In this document: positions 15,565-23,814 of the stretch, one piece after another
How positions within the stretch are numbered: the stretch's first letter is position 1
Layout: each line of letters opens with the position of its first letter
NCBI GenBank assembly: GCA_004001285.1
Contig: AP018697.1
Span: 3,038,001 to 3,102,000, forward strand
Origin: Arthrobacter sp. MN05-02
GTDB taxonomy: Bacteria; Actinomycetota; Actinomycetes; Actinomycetales; Micrococcaceae
DNA: 64,000 nucleotides
Direction of reading: 5' to 3'
Program-made: the position numbers and the translations under genes
The notes under the pieces: model-generated
What the model saw: only the letters and a program-made list of their open reading frames with translations
The model's database searches: none
What the model was told of the DNA's origin: nothing

Positions 15565-18557
15565 GGCTGCGCTCCTTCCACGGCGGGCGGGACGAGGGCA
15601 TCGGACCCGGGGTGTTCCTCGACCGGGCTCTCGGTCTCGCTGCGCTCGTCGATCTCGGATCCGAGGCTGCGCAGGACGTCGAGGACGAGCCCGACGACGA
15701 TGATGTAGACGCCGATGTCGAAGATGGTCGAGGTCACGAACTTCACGTCGCCGAAGACCGGCAGCCAGAACTCCAGGATGTAGCTCTCGAGGACCGCTCC
15801 GCCGACCAGGAGTGGGGCGGCGGCCGTGAGCGAGACGATCGCGAGTCCCACGCCGAGCAACGCTCCGGCGCTGATCGGGCTGGCCTCCGCGAGTTCGAAC
15901 CGTCCGCCGGCGAGGTAGCGGACGGCGAGCGCGATACCGGCCATGAGCCCGCCGGCGAACCCGCCGCCCGGGAGGTTGTGGCCGGCGACCAGGAGGTAGA
16001 TCGACAGGAGGATGATCGTGTGGAAGAGCAGGCGCGTGATCACCTCGAAGATGATCGACCGCCGCTCGGGCGCGAGGGTCCTGCCCGCGACGAGCCAGGG
16101 GTCCCGCGGCACGTCGGCGAAGCGGGCCGCGAGCAGGCGGGCGGCGGACTCCCTGCCCCCGGCGTTCAGCGGCTCCTGTCCCCGGTCGACCGACCCGTCC
16201 TCGACGTCACCGGCGCGTCGCCGCCGGTCGCCGCGTCCGCGGATGAAGATCAGGCTCGCGATGCCGGTCGCGGCGATCGCGAGCACGGTGATCTCGCCGA
16301 GCGTGTCCCAGGCGCGGATGTCGACGAGCAGGACGTTGACGGCGTTCGCTCCGCCGCCCTCGCCGTACGCCAGTTCCGGGTAGGCGAGGGAGATGGGCGC
16401 GGCAGTCCGGGAGGCCATGGCCGACATCGCGATGACGGCCATGATGCCGCCGAACGCGATGCCGAGACCCGCCCGGAGCAGCCGATGGCGACTTCCGCTG
16501 CTGTTCCACAGGCGGGCCGGCAGTGAACGCAGCGCGAGGACGAAGGCGACCAGGACGATCGTCTCGACGAGCATCTGGGTGAGGGCGAGGTCGGGTGCGC
16601 CGTGCAGGGCGTAGATGACGGCCATGCCGTATCCGGTGATGCCGACCATCAGGACGGCCATGAACCGCTTGTTGGAGCGCAGCGCCGCCAGGATCCCTCC
16701 GAGGATGACGACCGCCGCGACGACCTGGGCCGGCGATTCGGCGATCCGGAAGTCCGAGGGCAGCGGGGCATCGAACAGGATCAGTGCCGCCAGTGGTGTG
16801 ACGACGGCGGTGGCCAGGATCACGAAGAGGTAGAAGGACAGCGAGCCGCGCTGGGTGCGCCCCGTGACCCAGACGGCGACGTCGTCGAGGACGCCGATCA
16901 GGGAGCGGTAGAGCACCTCCGCTTCCCGCACGGCCGGCAGGCGGCCCTGCAGCCGCTCGAAGGGCCGCCGCAGCAGGTAGAGCGCGACGCCGGCGCCGAT
17001 GGTCACCATCGAGAGCAGCAGCGGGAGGTTGAACCCGTGCCAGAGGGCCAGGTGCGGGGCGGCGGCCCCGCTCGGGAACAGCCGGGCGTACGGCTGGATC
17101 GCGGCATCCAAAGGGGCCGGCCAGAGCCCGAACAGCACCGACGCGACGGCGAGCAGGGCCGGCGCGAGCAGGAAGGAGATCCGGACCCGCTCGAACGGCG
17201 TCTGCGGCTCGCCGTGCTTCAGCGCGAAGGCACCCCACACGAACCGCGCACTGTACGCGAAGGTGAGGATGGAGCCGAGGACGATCCCGCCCAGCAGGAG
17301 CGTCCCGGCCGGACCGTCCTCGGCGCGGTGCGCGAAGGCCTCGAGGACGGACTCCTTGGCGACGAACCCGAGCAGGGGCGGAACGCCCGCCATCGATCCG
17401 GCGGCCACGAGCGCGACCGCGAAGAGCGCCGGCGACGTGGCACCGACCCCGGACAGCACCCGGAGGTCGCGCGTCCCGGATTGGTGGTCGATGATCCCGA
17501 CCACCAGGAAGAGCGTCGCCTTGAAGAAGCCGTGGGCCAGCAGCAGGCCGAGGCCTGCCACGGCGCCGTCGGGCCCGCCGAGCCCGACCACCATGGTCAG
17601 GAAACCGAGCTGGCTCACGGTCCCGTAGGCCAGGACGAGCTTGAGGTCGAACTGGCGCAGCGCGCGCCACCCGCCGAGCAGCATCGTGGCCATTCCGAGG
17701 ACGAAGATCACGGGATACCAGAAGGCGGTCTCAGTGAACCCCGGAGCGAACCGCGCGACGAGGAAGACCCCGGCCTTCACCATGGCCGCTGCATGGAGGT
17801 ACGCGCTCACGGGCGTGGGCGCGGCCATCGCTCCGGGCAGCCAGAAATGGAACGGGACGAGCGCGGACTTGGTGATGGCGCCGACGAGGACCAGCGCGAT
17901 CGCGATGTCGACCGGCGCCCCCCGTCCCGCGAGCGCCTGGGCGCCGGCGAGGATCTCGGAGATCCGGTAGGTGCCCGCTGCCTCCCCGAGCATCACCAGG
18001 CCCACCAGCATCGCCAGTCCGCCGAAGGTGGTGATGATGAGCGCCTGCAGCGCCGAACGCCTGGCCGACAGCCGCTGGCGCGCGTAGCCGATGAGCAGGT
18101 AGGACAGGATGGTCGTCAGTTCCCAGAAGATGAACATGAGGATCAGGTCATCGGCGGTGACCAGCCCGAACATGGCGGCGGCGAAGGCCAGCAGCTGCGC
18201 GCCGAAGGCACCGACGTCCGGATCGTCGCTCTTGAAGTAGCGCGCGCAGTAGAAGAGGACCAGGGCTCCCACGCCGAGGATCAGGATGCACAGGACGGCG
18301 GCGAGCGCATCGAGCCGGAAGGCGAGCTCGAGCTGCAGGCTGGGGATCCACGGGATCACCACGGACGGCGGCGCACCGGGCCGGTCGTTCGGCGCCCCCT
18401 GATCGGCGGCGAGGACCTGCGGCAGCTGGACCAGGAGCCACGCGAAGCCGGCAGCAGGGGCGGCGGCGAGGACGAAGAAGGCCGATCTGCCGAGCCGGGA
18501 GAAGAGGAACGGCGCTCCGAGTGCCAGCGCGAACATCGCTAGCAGCACGGGGATCAT
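15561..18557 (-). CDS. mnhA: Na+/H+ antiporter subunit A fused to subunit B (MnhA-MnhB)
   Basis: 998 residues. The N-terminal 500 residues are the ND5-like proton-conducting domain (FIFWELTTILSYLLIGY, FHFWLPGAMAAPTPVSAYLHAA). Next come the MrpA-specific C-terminal helices with GAPDLALTQMLVETIV. Residues about 830-960 are a complete MrpB domain (FHTIILLSIYLLVAGHNLPG and STIFDIGVYIIVVGLVLDV). Such A-B fusions are common in actinobacteria and explain why no separate mnhB is present. It is the largest gene here and free of the indels that affect smaller neighbours. Role: Na+/H+ exchange for pH and salt tolerance. First gene of the operon. Confidence 0.93.
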   Translation of the reverse strand: MIPVLLAMFALALGAPFLFSRLGRSAFFVLAAAPAAGFAWLLVQLPQVLAADQGAPNDRPGAPPSVVIPWIPSLQLELAFRLDALAAVLCILILGVGALVLFYCARYFKSDDPDVGAFGAQLLAFAAAMFGLVTADDLILMFIFWELTTILSYLLIGYARQRLSARRSALQALIITTFGGLAMLVGLVMLGEAAGTYRISEILAGAQALAGRGAPVDIAIALVLVGAITKSALVPFHFWLPGAMAAPTPVSAYLHAAAMVKAGVFLVARFAPGFTETAFWYPVIFVLGMATMLLGGWRALRQFDLKLVLAYGTVSQLGFLTMVVGLGGPDGAVAGLGLLLAHGFFKATLFLVVGIIDHQSGTRDLRVLSGVGATSPALFAVALVAAGSMAGVPPLLGFVAKESVLEAFAHRAEDGPAGTLLLGGIVLGSILTFAYSARFVWGAFALKHGEPQTPFERVRISFLLAPALLAVASVLFGLWPAPLDAAIQPYARLFPSGAAAPHLALWHGFNLPLLLSMVTIGAGVALYLLRRPFERLQGRLPAVREAEVLYRSLIGVLDDVAVWVTGRTQRGSLSFYLFVILATAVVTPLAALILFDAPLPSDFRIAESPAQVVAAVVILGGILAALRSNKRFMAVLMVGITGYGMAVIYALHGAPDLALTQMLVETIVLVAFVLALRSLPARLWNSSGSRHRLLRAGLGIAFGGIMAVIAMSAMASRTAAPISLAYPELAYGEGGGANAVNVLLVDIRAWDTLGEITVLAIAATGIASLIFIRGRGDRRRRAGDVEDGSVDRGQEPLNAGGRESAARLLAARFADVPRDPWLVAGRTLAPERRSIIFEVITRLLFHTIILLSIYLLVAGHNLPGGGFAGGLMAGIALAVRYLAGGRFELAEASPISAGALLGVGLAIVSLTAAAPLLVGGAVLESYILEFWLPVFGDVKFVTSTIFDIGVYIIVVGLVLDVLRSLGSEIDERSETESPVEEHPGSDALVPPAVEGAQP

Positions 18558-18697
18558 GGGAGTCTCGATCTTCCACTGGGGGTCGGTCGGGCTTTCCCCA
18601 GTCTATCGAAGGAATCGGCGCGACCTTGCACCGATGCCGGCCGGTGGGGCCCGCCACGCGTTCCCACGGGTGCGGCGTGACCGGGATCATACGGCGC

Positions 18698-18703
18698 TAG
18701 CAT
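18698..18703 (+). promoter_or_regulatory. -10 box (TAGCAT), probable leaderless start
   Basis: Seven nt before the ATG of the MFS gene, within the 153-bp divergent region shared with mnhA. Confidence 0.5.
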
Positions 18704-18710
18704 TCACCGT

Positions 18711-20099
18711 ATGAGTACCCATCAGCAGGTTCCGCCCCCCGCGGAGGCTCCTGCTCCCCTTCCGGCCGTGGGCTCCGGCCGCATCTTCAGCAAGCCCGTA
18801 CTCGCCTGGGCGTCGTGGGACTGGGGCTCGGCGGCCTTCAACGCCGTCATGACGACCTTCGTCTTCACGGTGTACCTCACGTCGGACGCCTTCGGCGGCG
18901 AGGAACGGGCCTCACAGGTGCTCGGCTGGGGCCTCGCGGTCGCCGGCCTGCTGATCGCCCTCCTGGCCCCGGTCACCGGGCAGCGCTCGGACAGCGGGGG
19001 CCGCCGCAGGTTGTGGCTCGGCGTGAACACCCTCATCGTGGTCGTGCTGACGGCCCTGTGCTTCTTCGTGTTCCCGAGCCCCGGGATGCTGGTCGTCGGT
19101 GTGGCCCTGATCGCCGCCGCCAACATCTTCTTCGAGTTCGCCGGCGTCAACTACAACGCGATGCTGACCCAGATCTCCACGCCGGCCACGATCGGCCGGA
19201 TCAGTGGTTTCGGGTGGGCCATGGGCTACGTGGGCGGCATCGTGGCGCTCGTGGTGGTCCTCGTGGTGTTCATCCAGCCGGTCGTCGAGTGGGCGGGTGC
19301 CTCGAGCGAGGACGGCCTGAACATCCGGCTGGTCGCCGTCTTCTCGGCCCTGTGGTTCGCCGCGTTCGCCCTGCCCGTGATGTTCGCCGTCCCGGAGGTC
19401 CCCCGCCGCGCCCGGGCGGCCCAGCTGGCGTTCCTCGCCTCGTACGGGCTGCTGGTGCGGCGCGTGAAGGCCATCTACCGGGAGAGCCCCCACACCATCT
19501 ACTTCCTGCTGGCCAGCGCAATCTTCCGGGACGGCCTCGCCGCGGTCTTCACCTTCGGCGGGATCCTGGCGGCCGGTGCCTTCGGGTTCTCCGCGAGCAT
19601 GGTGATCGTCTTCGCCATCGCTGCCAACGTCATCGCCGCGGGGGGCGCCGTGATCGGCGGCTTCCTCGACGACCGCATCGGCCCGAAGCGCGTGATCATC
19701 GGCGCCCTGACGGGCCTGCTGGTCGCCGGGACGGCGATCCTCCTGCTCGGGACGGAGACGCATTCCTTCTTCGGCATGGAATGGACCTCGGACACGACGT
19801 TCTGGGTCTTCGGGCTGCTGCTGACCCTGTTCGTCGGACCGGCGCAGGCGTCGTCGCGGGCCTACCTCGCGCGGCTGGCGCCGGTCGGGGACGAGGGCGA
19901 ACTGTTCGGCCTCTACGCCACCACGGGCCGTGCGGTGAGCTTCCTCGCCCCGACGCTGTTCGCCTTGTGCATCGGGATCTTCGGCTCACAGCTGTACGGC
20001 GTGATCGGCATCCTCGTGGTCCTGCTCGCGGGACTCCTCGTCCTGCTGCCCGTCCGGCCGCCGGCCCGGGTGGTGCGCGCGGTCGTGCCCGAGGTGTGA
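18711..20099 (+). CDS. MFS transporter, UMF1 (Atg22-like) family
   Basis: 462 residues with 12 predicted membrane helices. The N-terminal WASWDWGSAAFNAVMTTFVFTVYL and the helix-4/5 GRISGFGWAMGYVGGIVALV are hallmark sequences of the UMF1/Vps22-type transporters, as is ASSRAYLARLAP in the second half. Substrates of bacterial members are not established. It is divergent from the Mrp operon and convergent with dcd. A TAGCAT -10 box 7 nt before ATG predicts a leaderless message. Confidence 0.85.
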   Translation: MSTHQQVPPPAEAPAPLPAVGSGRIFSKPVLAWASWDWGSAAFNAVMTTFVFTVYLTSDAFGGEERASQVLGWGLAVAGLLIALLAPVTGQRSDSGGRRRLWLGVNTLIVVVLTALCFFVFPSPGMLVVGVALIAAANIFFEFAGVNYNAMLTQISTPATIGRISGFGWAMGYVGGIVALVVVLVVFIQPVVEWAGASSEDGLNIRLVAVFSALWFAAFALPVMFAVPEVPRRARAAQLAFLASYGLLVRRVKAIYRESPHTIYFLLASAIFRDGLAAVFTFGGILAAGAFGFSASMVIVFAIAANVIAAGGAVIGGFLDDRIGPKRVIIGALTGLLVAGTAILLLGTETHSFFGMEWTSDTTFWVFGLLLTLFVGPAQASSRAYLARLAPVGDEGELFGLYATTGRAVSFLAPTLFALCIGIFGSQLYGVIGILVVLLAGLLVLLPVRPPARVVRAVVPEV

Positions 20100-20103
20100 G
20101 CGC

Positions 20104-20679
20104 TCAGATGCCCGTGCGGTGGAAGTTGAGGTGGCTGCGCGACGCCGTCGGGCCCCGCTGTCCCTGGTAGCGGTTGCCGTACTCCCCCGAACCGTAGGGG
20201 TGCTCGGCGGGCGAGGTCAGCTTAAAGAAGCACAGCTGGCCGATCTTCGAACCGGGCCAGAGCTTGATCGGCAGGGTCGCCATGTTGGAGAGCTCCAGGG
20301 TCACGTGCCCGGAGAAACCGGGATCGATGAAGCCCGCGGTCGAGTGCGTGAGGAGCCCGAGCCGGCCCAGCGACGACTTGCCCTCGAGCCGTGCCGCGAT
20401 GTCGTCGGGAAGCGTGACGGTCTCATAGGTGGACCCGAGCACGAACTCCCCCGGGTGGAGGATGAACGGTTCGTCGCGGGCGACCTCGACCAGGCGCGTG
20501 AGGTCCGGCTGGTCCTCGGCCGGATCGATGTGGGCGTACTTGTGGTTGTCGAAGAGCCGGAAGTAGCGGTCGATCCGTACATCGACGCTGGAGGGTTGCA
20601 CCATCGCGGGATCGAAGGGTTCGAGGATGATCCTCTGGGCGGACAGTTCTGCTCGGATGTCACGGTCGGAGATCAGCAC
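20104..20679 (-). CDS. dcd: dCTP deaminase
   Basis: 191 residues, full length. The N-terminal [11 protein letters not shown], the substrate-binding [15 protein letters not shown], the catalytic region [28 protein letters not shown] with SSLGR and the glutamate, [16 protein letters not shown], and the C-terminal [11 protein letters not shown] are all present. It converts dCTP to dUTP (or to dUMP in bifunctional actinobacterial forms) in dTTP synthesis. The start is a GTG at 20679, 7 nt after a TAGTTT -10 box, so the transcript is probably leaderless. Confidence 0.96.
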   Translation of the reverse strand: MLISDRDIRAELSAQRIILEPFDPAMVQPSSVDVRIDRYFRLFDNHKYAHIDPAEDQPDLTRLVEVARDEPFILHPGEFVLGSTYETVTLPDDIAARLEGKSSLGRLGLLTHSTAGFIDPGFSGHVTLELSNMATLPIKLWPGSKIGQLCFFKLTSPAEHPYGSGEYGNRYQGQRGPTASRSHLNFHRTGI

Positions 20680-20685
20680 CGTCCA

Positions 20686-20691
20686 AAACTA
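20686..20691 (-). promoter_or_regulatory. -10 box (TAGTTT) of dcd, probable leaderless start
   Basis: The hexamer ends 6 nt before the GTG start of dcd on the minus strand. Confidence 0.5.
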
Positions 20692-20712
20692 CCAGCACCG
20701 GGTCCGTGCGCT

Positions 20713-21459
20713 TCAGCGGCCGATCTCGGTGCGCACGGCGAAGAGCTCGGGGAAGAAGGTCAGCTCGAGCGCCCGCTGGAGGAACCCGACGCCGGACGAG
20801 CCTCCGGTGCCCGGTTTGAATCCGATCGTCCGCGCGACGGTCTTGAGGTGGCGGAACCGCCACAGCTGGAAGTTGTCCTCGAGGTCCACGAGCTCCTCGC
20901 AGGCCTCGTAGATGTCCCAGTGGCCCGCGGCGTCCTCGTACACCTCCTTGTAGACGGCGACGAGCGCGGGATGGAACTCGTGCGCCACCCGGACGTCCCG
21001 CCCGAGCAGGTCCGGCGGGATCGCATAGCCCCGCCGCGCCAGAAGGGCGATGAACTCGTCGTACACGCTGCTGCGGGTCAGGAGGTCCGAGAGCAGGGCT
21101 TCGGCCGCGGGATCGGCCGCGAACACCTGGAGCATGGCCTCGTTCTTGTTGCCGAGCAGGAACTCGACGGCGCGGTACTGGTAGGACTGGAAGCCGCTCG
21201 AGGACCCCAGGTCGCCGCGGAACTCCGCGTACTCGGACGGCGTGAGGGTCGCCAGCACCGACCACTGCTCCGTGAGCGAGCGCTGGATGTGCTTGATCCG
21301 TGCGATCCCCTTCATCGCCGCCCTCAGGTCGTCCCCCTGCAGGTCCAGGCGCACGGCGGTGAGTTCGTGCAGCACGAGCTTGAGCCACAGCTCGGAGGTC
21401 TGGTGCCGACGATTGTCGGCCTCCGGGTCTAGGTTGGGAGCAATCGAAGGAGGCCCCAT
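20713..21459 (-). CDS. kynA: Tryptophan 2,3-dioxygenase, N-terminally truncated
   Basis: About 248 residues to the first available ATG; relatives have about 280. From HQTSELWLKLVLHEL onward all family features are present: SGFQSYQYRAVEFLLGNK, WDIYEACEELVDLEDNFQLWRFRH (with the heme-ligand histidine) and IGFKPGTGGSSGVGFLQ. Upstream of HQTSELW the expected first 45-50 residues (TYGSYL, HDELLFIIQ, including the active-site Phe) are replaced by unrelated sequence that overlaps the divergent M4 protease start. The catalytic histidine of HQT remains. The start codon is uncertain. It would oxidise tryptophan to N-formylkynurenine if functional; no other kynurenine gene is nearby. Confidence 0.75.
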   Translation of the reverse strand: MGPPSIAPNLDPEADNRRHQTSELWLKLVLHELTAVRLDLQGDDLRAAMKGIARIKHIQRSLTEQWSVLATLTPSEYAEFRGDLGSSSGFQSYQYRAVEFLLGNKNEAMLQVFAADPAAEALLSDLLTRSSVYDEFIALLARRGYAIPPDLLGRDVRVAHEFHPALVAVYKEVYEDAAGHWDIYEACEELVDLEDNFQLWRFRHLKTVARTIGFKPGTGGSSGVGFLQRALELTFFPELFAVRTEIGR

Positions 21460-22505
21460 GCAGCGAATGCACTGCAGCATCGTCCCACCGCACCTTCTCA
21501 CCCGCCTCGCGGCCCTCCAGGATCCGCGGCTCACGGTCGCCGCCCGGGCGGCTCGGCACGCCCTGCTGGAGCTCGACCCCGTCCTGCAGGCCCGCTCGGA
21601 AGCCCTCGGCGCGCCCGTGCGGAGGGCCGCCGTGGTGGGCTCCCTGACGCGGCGCATCTCCGATGCGGGCGGCCGCGAAGAGCTCCCCGGGAACCTGGTG
21701 CGGGCCGAGGGCGCACCTGCCACGGGGACGCCGCCGCGGACGAGGCGTACGACGGACTGGGGTCCACGTACCGGCTCTTCAGCGAGGAGTACGGACGGTC
21801 GTCGATCGACGGCGCCGGCAGGGCTCTCGAGGCCACGGTGCACTACGGCACCGACTACGACAACGCGTTCTGGGACGGTGAGCGCATGGTGTTCGGTGAC
21901 GGCGACGGCGAGATCTTCGGTCGTTTCACGGCCTCCCTGACCGTCATCAGCCATGAACTGGTCCATGGCTTCACGCAGTACTCGACCAACCTGGAGTACC
22001 AGGGCCAGTCGGGCGCGCTCAACGAGTCGCTGTCGGACGTGTTCGGCGTCCTCGTGGAGCAGCGGGAACTGGGCCAGGACGCCGCCGACGCGACCTGGCT
22101 CGTGGGAGCCGGCATCTTCACCGCCCAGGTGCAGGGGAGCGCGCTGCGCTCACTGCGGGCACCGGGCACCGCGTACGACGACGACGTCCTCGGCAGGGAT
22201 CCGCAGCCCGCCACCATGGCGGACTACGTGGAGACGACGTCGGACAACGGCGGCGTGCACATCAACTCTCCGGGATCCCCAACCACGCCTTCTACCTCGC
22301 GGCGACCTCCCTCGGCGGACGGGCTTGGGAGGGCGCCGGACGCATCTGGTACGACGCCGTCCTCGGGGGCACCATCCCGCCGGACTGCAACTTCCCGGCC
22401 TTCGCGCATGCCACCATCGGCGCCGCGGAGAAGCGTTTCGGCACCGGCAGCCCCGAGGCCGGAGCGGTCACCGGCGCCTGGTCCCGGGTCGGCGTGCTGC
22501 CGTGA
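21458..22505 (+). CDS. Protealysin-like M4 family metalloprotease, frameshifted as given
   Basis: About 348 residues after repair. The short N-terminus contains CSIVPPHLLTRLA, the PPHLL element typical of the brief propeptide of protealysin-like proteases; there is no signal peptide. Zinc-site motifs are intact: HELVHGFTQY (HExxH) and NESLSDVFG (third ligand Glu), with HINS and IPNHAFYLAATSLGG later. Two breaks occur: one base is missing in the G4 run 21724-21727 and an extra TC is present at 22266-22269. Start ATG behind AAGGAGG. It overlaps the downstream emfourin-like inhibitor gene by GTGA, the known protealysin-emfourin arrangement. Confidence 0.87.
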
Positions 22506-23008
22506 GGATCGAGATCACCCGCTCGGGCGGCTTGGCCGGACTCACCCGCACCTGGAGCATCGAGGTGAGCCGCACCGAGGCCGAGGAGCGCTGGCTGCCG
22601 CTCGCCGAGGCGGAAGCGGGTGGGGCCGGCCCGGAGGGAGGCACCGGTAGCGGGGAGCGTCCGGCCTGGGACTCCCCGCACGCGGTCGGGCCCGCGCCGG
22701 GGACCCAGCGCGACCGCTTCACCTACCGGATCTCCATCGGCTACACCGAGGTGTACGTGCCGGAGAGCCGGCTCGAGGACCCCTGGCGGGAACTGATCGA
22801 GCGGGCACGGGCGGACGCACGCGCCGCACCCGGGGCCGCCCCTGCGGACGGGGCGGCCGGCACCGCCGGAGGACGCGAGGCCGGCGAGCGGTCCCGGGTG
22901 GTGCGGACTCCGTCCGGGGAGGGTGACGGGGCCGACGCAGCGGGTCCGGCTGCGGATCCCGGGGGCGTCGGTGACGCCGGTCCCGGGAAGCCGCAAGAAC
23001 TGTTGTAA
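22502..23008 (+). CDS. Emfourin-like inhibitor of the M4 protease (protealysin-associated)
   Basis: 168 residues. The first 25 (RIEITRSGGLAGLTRTWSIEVS) and a later block (DRFTYRISIGYTEVYVPESRLEDPWRELIERA, about residues 72-103) match the small M4-protease inhibitors encoded beside protealysin-like genes. The GTG start overlaps the protease TGA, so translation is coupled. Usual length is about 110; here a 40-residue insertion/linker (Gly/Pro-rich, about residues 35-70) and a 60-residue disordered tail are added. No cysteines or signal peptide; a cytoplasmic inhibitor is expected. Confidence 0.78.
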   Translation: MRIEITRSGGLAGLTRTWSIEVSRTEAEERWLPLAEAEAGGAGPEGGTGSGERPAWDSPHAVGPAPGTQRDRFTYRISIGYTEVYVPESRLEDPWRELIERARADARAAPGAAPADGAAGTAGGREAGERSRVVRTPSGEGDGADAAGPAADPGGVGDAGPGKPQELL

Positions 23009-23031
23009 GGTGAGGGAGCGGTTCCAACCGT

Positions 23032-23102
23032 GCGGGCGTAGCTCAATGGTAGAGCGCTAGCTTCCCAAGCTCGATACGCGGGTTCGATTCCCGTCGCCCG
23101 CT
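23032..23102 (+). tRNA. tRNA-Gly (anticodon CCC)
   Basis: 71 nt without an encoded CCA. The acceptor stem GCGGGCG/CGCCCGC is perfect, the D arm is GCTC-AATGGTA-GAGC and the T arm is GCGGG-TTCGATT-CCCGT. The anticodon loop TTCCCAA has CCC at 23064-23066. One T-C mismatch occurs in the anticodon stem. It lies 23 bp after the emfourin-like gene. Confidence 0.92.
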
Positions 23103-23190
23103 CTCGACCCCCCGGCGGGGTCCGTCCCCCGGGGCTCCGGGTGTGCCCAAGGACACCCTTGCGCGACCGGCCGCGTGCGCCCGATCGGCG

Positions 23191-23196
23191 TATTCT
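23191..23196 (+). promoter_or_regulatory. -10 box (TATTCT) of panD, probable leaderless start
   Basis: Seven nt before the panD ATG; no Shine-Dalgarno sequence fits in between. Confidence 0.55.
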
Positions 23197-23203
23197 TGAG
23201 GCG

Positions 23204-23635
23204 ATGAATCGCACAATGTTCAAGTCGAAGATCCACCGCGCCACGGTCACCCATGCCGACCTGCACTACGTCGGGTCCGTGACGGTGGACCTGGACCTGC
23301 TCGATGCCGCGGACATCCTGCCCGGCGAGCTGGTGTCGATCGTCGACATCACCAACGGTGCGCGGCTCGAGACCTACACCATCGCCGGCGAGCGGGGATC
23401 CGGTGTTCTCGGCATCAACGGCGCCGCGGCGCACCTCGTCCAGCGTGGCGACCTCGTCATCCTGATCACCTACGCGCAGATGACCACCGAGGAAGCGCGG
23501 ACGTTCGTTCCCACGGTCGTGCATGTGGACGCCGGCAACAGGATCGTCGAGCTCGGCTCCGATCCGGCCGAAGCGGTCACCGGCGACCTCGAGCGCCCGC
23601 CCTTCGCGCTGGACAACTCCGCCATCTCCGCCTGA
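23204..23635 (+). CDS. panD: Aspartate 1-decarboxylase (pyruvoyl-dependent)
   Basis: 143 residues. The family core is complete: [21 protein letters not shown] with the Gly-Ser self-cleavage site that generates the pyruvoyl group, then [31 protein letters not shown] and [12 protein letters not shown]. It makes beta-alanine from aspartate for pantothenate and CoA synthesis. It stands alone, without panB or panC, and its -10 box 7 nt before ATG indicates a leaderless transcript. Confidence 0.96.
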   Translation: MNRTMFKSKIHRATVTHADLHYVGSVTVDLDLLDAADILPGELVSIVDITNGARLETYTIAGERGSGVLGINGAAAHLVQRGDLVILITYAQMTTEEARTFVPTVVHVDAGNRIVELGSDPAEAVTGDLERPPFALDNSAISA

Positions 23636-23740
23636 ACCACCCAGCATCTCCGGCAGCTCCCAGAGGTCCTGCACGTCCTTCTGCGTGATCATCAGCAGAC
23701 TGCCTAGCGGTTTGGGGCGGCAGGGCATAGGGTCGAAAAG

Positions 23741-23752
23741 CAAGCTTGCTTA
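23741..23752 (+). promoter_or_regulatory. Palindromic motif CAAGCTTGCTTA (shared element, copy 2)
   Basis: One mismatch to TAAGCNNNCTTA, 62 bp upstream of the sugar-binding protein start; part of a longer palindrome AAGCAAGCTTGCTT (23739-23752). Probably part of the operon's promoter or operator. Confidence 0.5.
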
Positions 23753-23814
23753 GGCTGTCGATTCGCTCGAACCGTCAGCCGGGCTGTCTACGAGGATGTG
23801 GAGGCTCGGTACGA

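Noticed and set aside
16602..18542. Long open frame of 646 codons on the plus strand opposite mnhA
   Set aside because: Gln/Glu/Arg/Gly-rich shadow translation typical of the antisense of a high-GC gene; no domain, and it lies wholly within mnhA.
21457..21460. Shared divergent start codon for the tryptophan dioxygenase and the M4 protease (CATG)
   Set aside because: The ATG on the minus strand lies in sequence with no dioxygenase similarity; it is simply the first in-frame ATG of a truncated gene, so it is kept only as a coordinate limit.
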